A stretch of DNA of 64,000 nucleotides, taken from positions 50,636 to 114,635 of the forward strand of contig JAEUIW010000012.1 in NCBI GenBank assembly GCA_016794925.1, written 5' to 3'. This document shows, one piece after another, positions 55,084 to 63,913 of the stretch. Position numbers and translations under genes: made by a program. How positions within the stretch are numbered: the first letter of the stretch is position 1; each line of letters opens with the position of its first letter. This stretch comes from Phycisphaerae bacterium. GTDB lineage: Bacteria; Planctomycetota; Phycisphaerae; Phycisphaerales; UBA1924. Under the pieces are notes generated by a model. It did not search any database. It saw only the letters and a list, made by a program, of their open reading frames with translations, and had not been told where the DNA came from.

Positions 55084-55827
55084 TCATCCCGTCAGCCGGG
55101 CTCGCAATCGGGCTTGCGCTTCGGGCGTGCACAGAACCCGCGCGGACAGTTCGGCCCCCTTGCGGACAATGTCGGCGTCCAGCGAACCGTCAAGCTCGTT
55201 GAGCAGCCGTTTGGTGGCGGCGAGCGCCGCCGGCCCGCCAGTCGCCAGTCGGGACACAAGCTCATCGGTAGCGGGGCCCAAGTCCGTCGGGGCGGGCGTC
55301 ACGAGCGTAACCAGACCGATCGCGAGCGCCTCGTCGCCCGACATCAGCCCGCCACGCAGCAGGACCGCCCGAGCGCGACCCGCGCCGAGCTTACGCACCA
55401 GCCACGGCGCCACGACCGCCGGGCACACGCCCAGGTCAACCTCGGGAAACCCCATCTTGCTGTCGGCGTGCGTGATGGCAAAGTCGCACACCGTTGTCAG
55501 TCCACAGCCGCCCCCGATCGCCGCGCCCTGGACTCGCGCGACCGTGACCTGCGACAGCGCCCTCAACTTGAGCGTCAAATCGGCGAGCGATCGCAGGAGC
55601 GTCAGAGCCAACGACGGGGCATCGAGAACGGCCCGGAGATCCATCCCCGCGCAGAACGCCTTGCCTGCTCCGGTGAGAACGATCACATTCACGTCCGATC
55701 GTCGCGACACCTCGTCAACCCGCGCGTGCAGTTCCTCCAGGAGATCCAGCGAGAGCGCGTTCCGCGCCTCGGGCCGATTGAGGGTCAGCGTGCCGATGCA
55801 TCCTTCGATCGTGAGTGTGGCGAGCAT
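55084..55827 (-). CDS. Enoyl-CoA hydratase/isomerase family protein 2
   Basis: A 247-residue crotonase-fold enzyme. AAGG at a six-base spacing supports the ATG at 55827; the longer frame to 55914 overlaps the upstream gene. It opens MLATLTIEGCIGTLTLNRPE, with AFCAGMDLRAVLDAPSLAL and VQGAAIGGGCGLTTVCDFAI as oxyanion-hole blocks and FPEVDLGVCPAVVAPWLVRK in the active-site position. Methylglutaconyl-CoA hydratase is a plausible role beside HMG-CoA lyase, but the substrate cannot be read from sequence. Confidence 0.9.
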   Translation of the reverse strand: MLATLTIEGCIGTLTLNRPEARNALSLDLLEELHARVDEVSRRSDVNVIVLTGAGKAFCAGMDLRAVLDAPSLALTLLRSLADLTLKLRALSQVTVARVQGAAIGGGCGLTTVCDFAITHADSKMGFPEVDLGVCPAVVAPWLVRKLGAGRARAVLLRGGLMSGDEALAIGLVTLVTPAPTDLGPATDELVSRLATGGPAALAATKRLLNELDGSLDADIVRKGAELSARVLCTPEAQARLRARLTG

Positions 55828-55880
55828 GATGGCCCTTCGTGAACTCGGCGCTCCGCGGCCGACGACAACTGGAACGGACG

Positions 55881-56636
55881 TCAATTCGGAGAATCCGTCG
55901 GGCGAGTCGTCCACGCCTTCGGGAGCATTCTCCGCTCCTCTTCTTCACCGGTCAGCGCGAGCGATGCCCTGAGCGCTCGCCAAGGGGCGTCACCGAGGCC
56001 CTCGACTTCGTGCAACCACGCCCTCGTCGCGGAAATCGCTTCGACGGGCGTGTTCGCGAGTGCGCGAGCCGTGGCCTGCGCCGCGGGCCCGACGTCCGCC
56101 GCGGAGGCAAGCGATTGAGTCGCGAGCCCGATCCCGGCGGCCTCCCGGCCCGAGATCAGGCGAGAGTCCAGCAGACGCTCCCGGGCGGCGCCATCACCCA
56201 CAAGCAGCCTCAGGTACGGCGCCGAAACCGCCGGCGAGACGCCCAGCCTCGCGACCGGATATCCGATCTTGGCGTCGTCATTCGTAATGACGAAATCCGC
56301 TGCCCCCAGCAGCGCGCACCCACCCGCGATCGCGGCCCCGTGCGCGGCCATCACCACGGGTCGCGGCTGGTCCCGCAACGCCACGATCACGTCCGACAGC
56401 CCCGACAGGAGCGCCCGCATCACCGAACCGTCCGGATGCTCGCGGCACAGCGAGAGGTCGAATCCCGCGCAGAACACCGTACCCTCGCCCGCTAGCACGA
56501 TCGCGCGTGCCCCCGACGAGACCTGGCCGATCGAGGTCACGAGGCACGCGAGCAACTCGGGGGTCATGGCATTCCGTTTCGCCGCGCGACGCAACGTCAG
56601 CGTTGCGACGCCGCGCTCGATCGTTGCGCCGATCAT
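55881..56636 (-). CDS. Enoyl-CoA hydratase/isomerase family protein 3
   Basis: A 251-residue crotonase-fold protein whose ATG overlaps the HMG-CoA lyase stop (ATGA), so translation is coupled. It begins MIGATIERGVATLTLRRAAK. Visible blocks are GTVFCAGFDLSLCREHPDGS and MAAHGAAIAGGCALLGAADF. The usual glutamate positions are poorly conserved (IGYPVARLGVSPAVSAPYLR carries Val/Arg where hydratases often have Glu). It may lack hydratase activity or serve a different acyl substrate. It is one of three paralogues in a row. Confidence 0.87.
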   Translation of the reverse strand: MIGATIERGVATLTLRRAAKRNAMTPELLACLVTSIGQVSSGARAIVLAGEGTVFCAGFDLSLCREHPDGSVMRALLSGLSDVIVALRDQPRPVVMAAHGAAIAGGCALLGAADFVITNDDAKIGYPVARLGVSPAVSAPYLRLLVGDGAARERLLDSRLISGREAAGIGLATQSLASAADVGPAAQATARALANTPVEAISATRAWLHEVEGLGDAPWRALRASLALTGEEEERRMLPKAWTTRPTDSPN

Positions 56637-57574
56637 GCGAGCGCCCTCGCCCGCGACGTGATGGAACGCGCCAATTGTGCGGCCCCTTCAAGTCGAGTCA
56701 GGTCAACATGGGTCTCGTAGCCCGCTCGTTCGGCGGCGCGGACGACCAGGCCGGTATCGACGTTCCCGGGAGCCGGACGCTCCGCGGTCCCCGCGTACGG
56801 GCAGCCGCCCAGCCCGGCCGTCGCCCCGTCGAATGACCGCACGCCGGACCGCAGCGCCTCTCCCACGCACGTGGCGGCCCGACCGAACGTATCGTGCAGG
56901 TGCAGCGTGCACAGCCCCCGGCCGGACCGCACGGCCTCGTCTGTTGCCGAAACGGGCCACACCCGATCGACCTCGATCAGCATCGCTCGGATTGAAGCCG
57001 CGTCCCCGGCGCCGATCGTGTCGCCCAGATCCAGTTCATCCACCCCGAGATCCCGCAAGCGCTGCACGACTTCCGCGACCCGGACCGGCGAGATCGGCCC
57101 TTCGAACGGGCACGCAATCGCGCACGAGACGTACCCGCGCACGACCAGTCCATTCGCGTGCGCCGCGCCAACCACCGCGCGGAACCGTTCGATCGTTTCG
57201 CCAATGCTGGCGTTCGTGTTCCGCTGCGCGAATGTCTCGCTCGCCGCCGTGAACACCGCGACCTTATCGATGAGCCTAGCACCCGCCGAATCGTTGGCCC
57301 TCAGCGCGGCCTCCATCCCCTTGTCGTTCGGCACCAGCACGGAGAAGCACATGCCCGGTGGCTTCCGCGTACGCACGCCGGAGAGCACCGCCGCGGCGTC
57401 CCCAAGCTGCGGCACCCATCGTGCGCTCACGAAGCTCGTCACCTCGATCTCGTCCACGCCCGTTTCGCACAGCGACTCGACCAGTCGAATCTTCTCATCG
57501 GTCGAGATGACCCCGGGCTCATTCTGCAGCCCATCGCGAGGCGAGACATCCGTGATGCGAACGAACGATGACAT
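56633..57574 (-). CDS. Hydroxymethylglutaryl-CoA lyase
   Basis: A 313-residue TIM-barrel lyase that splits 3-hydroxy-3-methylglutaryl-CoA into acetoacetate and acetyl-CoA, the last step of leucine breakdown. Diagnostic blocks are ITDVSPRDGLQNEPGVI (metal and substrate residues), VTSFVSARWVPQL, LHLHDTFGRA (metal histidines) and the signature GLGGCPYAGTAERPAPGNV with the catalytic cysteine. The ATG at 57574 fits the family start; the longer frame adds basic residues only. Its stop overlaps the start of hydratase 3. Isopropylmalate/citramalate synthases share the fold but lack the GGCPYA block. Confidence 0.92.
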   Translation of the reverse strand: MSSFVRITDVSPRDGLQNEPGVISTDEKIRLVESLCETGVDEIEVTSFVSARWVPQLGDAAAVLSGVRTRKPPGMCFSVLVPNDKGMEAALRANDSAGARLIDKVAVFTAASETFAQRNTNASIGETIERFRAVVGAAHANGLVVRGYVSCAIACPFEGPISPVRVAEVVQRLRDLGVDELDLGDTIGAGDAASIRAMLIEVDRVWPVSATDEAVRSGRGLCTLHLHDTFGRAATCVGEALRSGVRSFDGATAGLGGCPYAGTAERPAPGNVDTGLVVRAAERAGYETHVDLTRLEGAAQLARSITSRARALA

Positions 57575-57686
57575 GACCGCCCAAGCGTACCGGCTCCGTG
57601 CTCCCCGGGCCGCGCGACCGGCCCGGGGTCGATCCATCTCCGTCGAACACGAATGAGGCCCCGGGCCGCCCACCTCAGCCCCACGT

Positions 57687-58943
57687 CTACGTCGTGTAGT
57701 CGGCGTTGATACGCACGTACTCGGCGCTCAGGTCGCACCCCAGCATCCACGACGACCCGGGCCCGGTTCCCACGGCCAACTCCACCTCCACTCGGTTGCC
57801 GGACATGGCGTCCCGCAGCCGGCGATCCGCCAGCGCCTCCGGTCGTGGCACGCCGCCCCGGTACACCTCCACCGGGCCGATCCGCAAGCAGGCCTCGCGC
57901 GGGTCGAACGCAACCCCGGCATTCCCGGCGGCCGTCACGATCCGTCCCCAATTCGGATCCCCCCCATGAATGGCCGCCTTCACCAACGGCGAATCCACGA
58001 CGCGACGCGCGATTCGATTCGCGTCCGTGTCGCTCGCCGCTCCACGGACCGCGACTCGGAATATCCGCTTCGCCCCCTCACCGTCGATGATGATCCGCTC
58101 CGCCAATTGCAGGCACAGGTTCCGCAGCGCTTCCCCGAATACCCCGAACGATGCGGAGCCGAGATCGAGGGGCGCGTGCCCGGCAAGGCCGCTCGCCATC
58201 ACCACCGCCGTGTCCGAGCAACTCGGATGAGCGTCCACGCTGATGCGGTTGAACGTCCCCTCGTTCGCCCGCGCGAGCGCCGCGTGCAACGCCCTCGGCC
58301 GAACGACTGCGTCCGTGGTCACGAATGCGAGCATGGTCGCGTGCGGCACCCCCGCCGGAGCATCGAGGTTCGGAGCGATCATCCCCGAGCCCTTCGCGAT
58401 GGCGCCCAGACGAACCTCCCGCCCATCGATCGCGCACGACGCGCGCGCGACCTTGGGTGCCAGATCCGTGGTCATGATCGCGCGCGCCGAGGCGTCGTCC
58501 GCTCGCTCCCCGCACCCCAGGTCCCGCACCAGGCCCGGCAGCGCCGCGGCGATCTTCCCGACAGGCAACGGGCGGCCGATCACGCCCGTCGAACTCGGCA
58601 GCACTTCCTCCGGCGCGCACCCCAGCAGGCGCGCGGTCTCCGCGGCGCAGGTCATGGCGTCGCGCTCGCCCTGTTCGCCGGTGGCCGCGTTCGAGTTGCC
58701 CGCGTTCACGAGCACGGCCCGCAGGGCCGGCCCGCCCTCCAAGTGCCGCTCGCGCCAGCGCCGTCCCACCACCACCGGCGCGCCCACCACCTGGTTCGTC
58801 GTGAAGGCCGCCGCGGAAGCGGCCCGCCCGGCTTCCGCCGCCTCCCGGGTCAGGGCCAACAGAGCCAGGTCCGGCTTGCCGGACGGCTTGAGCCCGGCGG
58901 TCGCGGCCGCCGCCTGGAATCCCCGAGGAAACGTCACGCACAT
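57687..58943 (-). CDS. argJ: Bifunctional ornithine acetyltransferase / N-acetylglutamate synthase
   Basis: A 418-residue ArgJ that transfers acetyl from N-acetylornithine to glutamate, and may also use acetyl-CoA. The autocleavage site is Ala202-Thr203 in GVPHATMLAFVTTDA, where Thr-203 becomes the nucleophile of the beta chain. Other blocks are VLVNAGNSNAATGEQGERDA, SSTGVIGRPLPVGKI and KAAIHGGDPNWGRIVTAAGN. Arginine biosynthesis is otherwise represented here only by argR at the left edge. It lies 112 bp upstream of the HMG-CoA lyase gene on the same strand; whether it is cotranscribed is unknown. Confidence 0.94.
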   Translation of the reverse strand: MCVTFPRGFQAAAATAGLKPSGKPDLALLALTREAAEAGRAASAAAFTTNQVVGAPVVVGRRWRERHLEGGPALRAVLVNAGNSNAATGEQGERDAMTCAAETARLLGCAPEEVLPSSTGVIGRPLPVGKIAAALPGLVRDLGCGERADDASARAIMTTDLAPKVARASCAIDGREVRLGAIAKGSGMIAPNLDAPAGVPHATMLAFVTTDAVVRPRALHAALARANEGTFNRISVDAHPSCSDTAVVMASGLAGHAPLDLGSASFGVFGEALRNLCLQLAERIIIDGEGAKRIFRVAVRGAASDTDANRIARRVVDSPLVKAAIHGGDPNWGRIVTAAGNAGVAFDPREACLRIGPVEVYRGGVPRPEALADRRLRDAMSGNRVEVELAVGTGPGSSWMLGCDLSAEYVRINADYTT

Positions 58944-58967
58944 GGGGTGAGAGCGTACCCCGTCGGA

Positions 58968-61900
58968 TCAGCCGCCGAAGCCCGATCCGCCCTCTCCCTC
59001 CGTCAGGCGGCGCAGCTGCAATCCCCGGCCCTTCGCCCCCGCGGGCTCGAACGAAAACACCGCCGAGAACTCGTCCGTGATGTTGTTGTATCCGATCCCC
59101 ACGCCCAGGGTGGCCGCGGGAAACTCGCGCCGCACCAGCACCGTCACCCGCTGCACCTTGCCGATGTCCGTGTCGTACGTCACGAACGTCGAGAGCAGGT
59201 ACTTGTCCGTGATGCGGTACCGCGCCCCGAGATCGAGGTACGTCACGTCCAGCGCGTTGATGTACCGCACTTCGGCGAAGGTCCAGAAGTCATCCGAGTG
59301 GTGGATCGTCCCGCCCGCGGTGGTCCGCGCCGGCTGGTTCAGATCCAGGTCGTAGACCGTGTTCAGCGTCAGCGCGAGCGCGTCGGTCGTCTGCCAGATC
59401 ACGTCCGCCGTCGCGAAATTCCCCAGCAGCGAGTACTCGGGGCGGTAGTCGTAGAACCGCCCGATGGGCGACTCCTTGTCGGCGTCGCCGGAGGACTGCA
59501 CCACGTCCGTCCGCACCCGCAGCACGTCCACCGATCGCCAGCGCCCCTCCCCGCCCCGTTGCGTCTGCCAGGTCTGCATCACGCCCGCCCGCACGGCCGT
59601 GCCCGTCGCGATCGACTCCACCGAATCGTCGTACACCGGCAGGTCCGACTGCTCCAGGTTCGCGCCCGCCGACCACAGCGTCAGGCTCGGCTCGACGATG
59701 TGCCGGATCCGGTGCAGGTCCAGCAGCTCGGACTCCACCGAATCATCGATCCGCACCAATTCGGTTGACGCCCGCACCCCCGCCGCGCCGTACACCCGGC
59801 TCCGCTCGTCCGCGTCCGGCGAATACGCCGTGAACCTCGTGTCGTACGAGGTGAACCGCCCCGTGGCGAAGGGCGTCAGCCGGATCGGCCCCGCGTCCAG
59901 CGGCATCTCCAGCTCGTGCCGCGTGTCGAAGCGGTTCACGTCTTTCTCGTTCAGCCCCCGCCTCCGCAGCGCATCCGCCGGCGATTCGTCCGGCCGCAGC
60001 CCCAGCACCGAGTTGCTCACCAGCGGCGATTCGAACCCCAGCTCCGACGCCGTCGGCTCGGTGAAATTCAACTGCATCCGGCTGTACCGGTACTCCTGCG
60101 ACCAGCTCAGCAGGCCCGGCGCCGCACCCGCCAGCAGGTCGTCCGCCAGGCGCGTGTACCCCACCTCCGGCAGCTTGTCAACGTTGTACCCGCGGCTCTC
60201 CAGCAGGTACTGGTTCGGCGTGAAATCGTTGAATTGCCCTTTGATCAGCGCCGCGAACGCCGTGTTCTCCCTCAGGTACCGCAGGTACGCCGCGTTCGTG
60301 AATTCCCGCCGGTCCCGGGCCCAGTCCCGGTAGTACGCGTCCACGAAATTCTCATCGGAGATGTACGAGCCCTCCAGGAACAGCGTCCAGTGCTCGTCCA
60401 GGTAGCTCCGCCACTCGGCCGTCAGCAGCCCGCGCGTCTCGCCCTCCCGGTCCCTCCGCAGACCCGACGACAGCACGTCCGTGCCCTTGTCGTCCGGCAC
60501 CACGTACCCCAGCAGGTTCCCTTTCGATCCCTGCCCGTCCCACCCCAGCTCCGTCCCCAGCCCCACGCCCCGTTTCACGTAATAGTCCAGCAGCAGGTCC
60601 GCCGTCAGCCCCTCCGGCCGCTTGATCCCCGTCAGCGCGAAGAAGTCCAGCACCGACTTCACCGCGAAGCCCGAGCCCGATGAGTTCTCGAACCGCAGGT
60701 CCCGCAGCGGCATCTCGTTGGGGTCGCCGCTGAAGAACGGCCAGTAGAAGAACGGCAGCCCCCCCGCCCGGAGCGTCAGGTCCTGCGCGTCCACCCACGA
60801 CTGCGTCCCCCTCCCCGCGACCTCCCGCCGCTCCAGCGTCACGCTCGACGCCCCCAGCGACAGCTGCGGCTCGAAGAACCCGCTCGTCGAGAGCGTCACC
60901 CGCCCCGTCCGGAACTGGTTCGCCGCCGTCTGCCGGATCGACGCCGCCCGCACGTACAGCGGCACGCCCAGCTTGTCGTCGTACGTGTTGAACACCGCGT
61001 CCAGCACCACCGCGCGGTTGTTCGCCACGTCGTAGTACATCCGCGGCCCGCGCAGCGTGTACCGCCCGTCCGTGGCCACCACGTTCCCCTCCAGGTAGAT
61101 CCCCCGCACCGTGTCCGACGACGACCGGGCCAGACTCTGCAGCGGCCCCGGCTTCAAAAACGCCACCGCCCGCTCCGCCGAGATCTGCAACGAACGCCGC
61201 GTCTTCAGGTCGTCGTACTGGACGATCACTCCGCCCGTGATGACCACCACGTTCTCCTGCTCCGGCGCTCCCGTGATAAGGGTGGGTTCGCCGGCCGCGA
61301 ACGTGATCAGCCCGTTCTTCGCGAAGATCGGTGGGTACTCGACCGGTGCGTCGGCCAGTCGCTGCCGCCTCGCCTCGGCCTCCTCCGGGGTCATCTCCGC
61401 CAGCGGCGAACCCGGCTCGTACGGCTGCGACACGCCCGGCGGGACGGCCGCAGGGCCCCTCGGCGCGGCCAGCACCGGGTCCGGGGCCGGCGTGTCGATG
61501 CCCGTCGCCGCGGCTGTCAGGAACCGTCCCAGACGCCCCTCCGCTTCCGACACGAATATCTCGTTTTCCGGTCGCTCCCTCTCCAGGCGATCGGGGCGGA
61601 GCGAGACCTCGCCGCGCATGATCCCTGTCACCAGCAGTCGGTCCCCCGACTGGGCGATGCCCGCTTGGGCCCGCGGGTCCGACACCCGGTCGAAGAACAG
61701 CGCAATCTGGCTGCTCCCGTCCCCAAGCGGCTCGATCCACGCCACCGCCTGCGCCGCCCAGAACTCATACAGTCCCAGCGTCACCCGCACGTCGCCGCGC
61801 AGGAACATCCGGTGAACGGTCTGCCCGCCCGCGCCCTGCTCCGTCGGCGCCGCGACCTCCTGCCACACCCAGGCCCGCGCGGCCCGCACCGCCAGGGGCC

Positions 61901-62168
61901 CGGGCTGCACCGGCGATTCGAATTGCAAACCCCCGAAATCGCGCCCCGAGAACACGCCCCCTCCGGGCCCCGGCTCTCGCGCCGGCGAGATCGGAACCGG
62001 CGCGGGCGGAATCACACCTCCGCGCGCCGAAACCATGCGAATCTCTCCGCACAATCCCACCGTCAGCAGCAGGCACGACGCCGTTCGGGTGAGGGGGGTG
62101 AGGGGGGGGCGGGCGTGGCGGGGGATGGAGTGGGGGGGAGGGACGGAATGGGAACGGTTCCGCGGCAC
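58968..62168 (-). CDS. LptD-like outer-membrane LPS-assembly protein
   Basis: Over 1000 residues. The region around LEGNVVATDGRYTLRGPRMY with VANNRAVVLDAVF matches the OstA/LptD periplasmic fold. The following 700 residues are rich in alternating aromatic and polar strands (for example GLLTAEWRSYLDEHWTLFLE), as in the LptD barrel. LptD inserts lipopolysaccharide in the outer leaflet. The start is uncertain. TTG 62255 lies inside a terminator hairpin and is unlikely. GTG 62168 keeps a signal-like stretch (TASCLLLTVGLCGEIRMVSA). ATG 62036, six bases after GGAGAG, loses it. Runs of six to eight G on the plus strand fall between these starts. Confidence 0.75.
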   Translation of the reverse strand: MPRNRSHSVPPPHSIPRHARPPLTPLTRTASCLLLTVGLCGEIRMVSARGGVIPPAPVPISPAREPGPGGGVFSGRDFGGLQFESPVQPGPLAVRAARAWVWQEVAAPTEQGAGGQTVHRMFLRGDVRVTLGLYEFWAAQAVAWIEPLGDGSSQIALFFDRVSDPRAQAGIAQSGDRLLVTGIMRGEVSLRPDRLERERPENEIFVSEAEGRLGRFLTAAATGIDTPAPDPVLAAPRGPAAVPPGVSQPYEPGSPLAEMTPEEAEARRQRLADAPVEYPPIFAKNGLITFAAGEPTLITGAPEQENVVVITGGVIVQYDDLKTRRSLQISAERAVAFLKPGPLQSLARSSSDTVRGIYLEGNVVATDGRYTLRGPRMYYDVANNRAVVLDAVFNTYDDKLGVPLYVRAASIRQTAANQFRTGRVTLSTSGFFEPQLSLGASSVTLERREVAGRGTQSWVDAQDLTLRAGGLPFFYWPFFSGDPNEMPLRDLRFENSSGSGFAVKSVLDFFALTGIKRPEGLTADLLLDYYVKRGVGLGTELGWDGQGSKGNLLGYVVPDDKGTDVLSSGLRRDREGETRGLLTAEWRSYLDEHWTLFLEGSYISDENFVDAYYRDWARDRREFTNAAYLRYLRENTAFAALIKGQFNDFTPNQYLLESRGYNVDKLPEVGYTRLADDLLAGAAPGLLSWSQEYRYSRMQLNFTEPTASELGFESPLVSNSVLGLRPDESPADALRRRGLNEKDVNRFDTRHELEMPLDAGPIRLTPFATGRFTSYDTRFTAYSPDADERSRVYGAAGVRASTELVRIDDSVESELLDLHRIRHIVEPSLTLWSAGANLEQSDLPVYDDSVESIATGTAVRAGVMQTWQTQRGGEGRWRSVDVLRVRTDVVQSSGDADKESPIGRFYDYRPEYSLLGNFATADVIWQTTDALALTLNTVYDLDLNQPARTTAGGTIHHSDDFWTFAEVRYINALDVTYLDLGARYRITDKYLLSTFVTYDTDIGKVQRVTVLVRREFPAATLGVGIGYNNITDEFSAVFSFEPAGAKGRGLQLRRLTEGEGGSGFGG
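62093..62143 (+). repeat. Dense G-run tract (possible G-quadruplex) at the lptD-like 5' end
   Basis: G-runs of 6 (62093-62098), 8 (62102-62109) and 7 (62132-62138) with shorter ones between satisfy the G3+N1-7 pattern. They lie on the template strand of the lptD-like gene, in its leader or first codons depending on the true start. Length change by slippage is possible. Confidence 0.5.
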
Positions 62169-62252
62169 GGGCGGCCATGCTACGGCCCATCGGCCCCGCC
62201 CACAAGCGTTCAGGTTCAGGGCACGCCGGTGTGAACAGCGCGTGAAAAAGAA

Positions 62253-62280
62253 CAAGGGGCCGGAATGATCCGACCCCTTG
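62253..62280 (-). terminator. Intrinsic terminator after the dockerin-tailed gene
   Basis: Arms CAAGGGGCCGGA and TCCGACCCCTTG pair over 12 positions with one G-T/C-type mismatch, around a 4-base loop. On the minus strand TTCTTTTTC follows at once (62244-62252). It ends transcription of the 62372-63913 gene and separates it from the lptD-like gene. It is the clearest intrinsic terminator in the window. Confidence 0.8.
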
Positions 62281-62371
62281 TGGATTCACGCTGCCTCGGT
62301 CAGGCGAACAACAGCGCCCGCGCGAATTCCGTAGTCGTCGGCGTCACGCTGACACTCATCACGGGAGCCGC

Positions 62372-63913
62372 TCAACTCCCGCAGCCGGCGGAGAACGCAT
62401 CAAGGAAATCGAAGTAGTCAAAATCGTCGATCGACTGATCGCAGTTGATGTCCGCGGATGGATCATCGGAGGCGAACTTGTCGAGAAAATCGAAGTAATC
62501 AAAGTCGTCCACCGCGCAATCCGTGTTGAAATCGGCGATGCAGAACCGGATCTCGAACGTGGGCGATTCCACGGGGTCCCCGCAGACGCCGCCCGCGGTA
62601 TCGTGAGCCGTGACACGCAGCTTGTAGACTCCTTGCGCCCCGCGGTAGTCGCAGATCGTCGGATCCAACGCGATCTTGAGACGCCACGGTTCGTCGGGAA
62701 CGGTCGTGTACGCTGAGTTGGCCGGGAGAGCCGAGCCGTCCTTCAGCCACTGGTACGTCAGCCGATTGCCCAGAACCGTGAAGCACGCATCGTATTCCGG
62801 TGTGCATGGAGCCACGGGCACCGGGGGCGGGGCAAATTGGCTCACGAACCGCGGGGAGTGATCGGAGTACTTCGCAATCCCGCTCGATTCATGCGGAGCC
62901 GGATCATCGTCCGCTTCGCCACCCACCAAGTCGAACCAGCCGAACGCGTATAGTGGAGTGGTGTCGCTGCCCGAGTCGTCAAAGGTCTGAAGCGCGTGTA
63001 CGAGAACGTGTGCTCCCTGTCCCGAGACAATGCCGTTGCCAAGCGAAGCCCAACCATTTGCGTTGAACTTGGCCACGTTGTGGAAGTTTGTGATTTGGCT
63101 GCCGACGCTCTCGAACTTGCCGCCTGCGTACAGCGATGCGCCGTTCGGGCTTTCCTCATCGATTCCAACACAGAGCGCAAAGACATCGCCATTAATGTCC
63201 GGTCCATTGATGGACGTCAACTCGTCGTTGTCGTATCGAGCTACCGAAAAATAAGGACCAGAGCTTTGGCGATCGTTGATTAGGCCGTCACCGGCAACAT
63301 ACAATTTTTCGCCATCGCCGTCATCATAAAACGCGATTGCTACTGCCGTGCCATCTCCTTCCGGAAGCAGGCTTGAATAACCTGATCCAGGCGTCCATGT
63401 CGCGATGGGTGAGCTGCCATCAACAATGACATGATAGCCCGCGATGTAGAGCGAGCCGCCGTGAGTAGTCAACGCCAATATGGGGCCGACCGCTTGTGTG
63501 TAGCAATTCGGACAAGTGCCTTGACATGCCGTTGCTCCAACGGGTACCCATTTGTCACTTGCTCCGTCGTATCGTGCGAGATTGTAAAGTTCCGAACAAT
63601 CTTGATCAACTGATTCTCTAAACACACCACCAGCGTACAAGTTGCCATCCAACCATGCCAGCGAGTCGATTTCGACCACTCGGTAGGCAGAAGTATCGCT
63701 CTGGCCGATGGCCGTCCAAATGCCATCCTGCCATTTGGCTGCGCAGTTGCATGTAGCGCTACCAGCGATGTTGAAGACACCGCCGACATACAGAGTGCCC
63801 TCGATTGCGAGCACGGTACGAACTCCGCTCACCCTTGGCCAGCCGAAAGTCGAGTAGATTCCATCTCCCAAAGTCGACCAATGTGAGCCATCCCATGCTC
63901 CGATATAATCCAT
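62372..63913 (-). CDS. Dockerin-tailed propeller-like protein without a visible signal peptide
   Basis: A 513-residue protein. It starts MDYIGAWDGSHWSTLGDGIY, in the middle of a Kelch/WD-like repeat, rather than with a signal peptide. Repeats such as LAIEGTLYVGGVFNIAGSAT and LAWLDGNLYAGGVFRES suggest a secreted beta-propeller over residues 1-350. An Ig-like segment follows (VPVAPCTPEYDACFTVLGNR), and the last 55 residues are a dockerin-like tail with DFNTDCAVDDFDYFDFLDKF and DINCDQSIDDFDYFDFLDAF. The in-frame codons upstream reach a TAG with no better start. Either the true 5' end was lost or a frameshift precedes it. Base composition is less GC-rich than the neighbours. It ends at a good intrinsic terminator. 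Confidence 0.65.
   Translation of the reverse strand: MDYIGAWDGSHWSTLGDGIYSTFGWPRVSGVRTVLAIEGTLYVGGVFNIAGSATCNCAAKWQDGIWTAIGQSDTSAYRVVEIDSLAWLDGNLYAGGVFRESVDQDCSELYNLARYDGASDKWVPVGATACQGTCPNCYTQAVGPILALTTHGGSLYIAGYHVIVDGSSPIATWTPGSGYSSLLPEGDGTAVAIAFYDDGDGEKLYVAGDGLINDRQSSGPYFSVARYDNDELTSINGPDINGDVFALCVGIDEESPNGASLYAGGKFESVGSQITNFHNVAKFNANGWASLGNGIVSGQGAHVLVHALQTFDDSGSDTTPLYAFGWFDLVGGEADDDPAPHESSGIAKYSDHSPRFVSQFAPPPVPVAPCTPEYDACFTVLGNRLTYQWLKDGSALPANSAYTTVPDEPWRLKIALDPTICDYRGAQGVYKLRVTAHDTAGGVCGDPVESPTFEIRFCIADFNTDCAVDDFDYFDFLDKFASDDPSADINCDQSIDDFDYFDFLDAFSAGCGS

Noticed and set aside
57966..59768. Plus-strand open frame of about 600 codons
   Set aside because: Antisense to argJ and the lptD-like gene, with a composition of Arg/Pro/His runs.
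62255..62257. TTG start for the lptD-like gene
   Set aside because: It lies within the stem of the intrinsic terminator of the upstream gene and has no Shine-Dalgarno.
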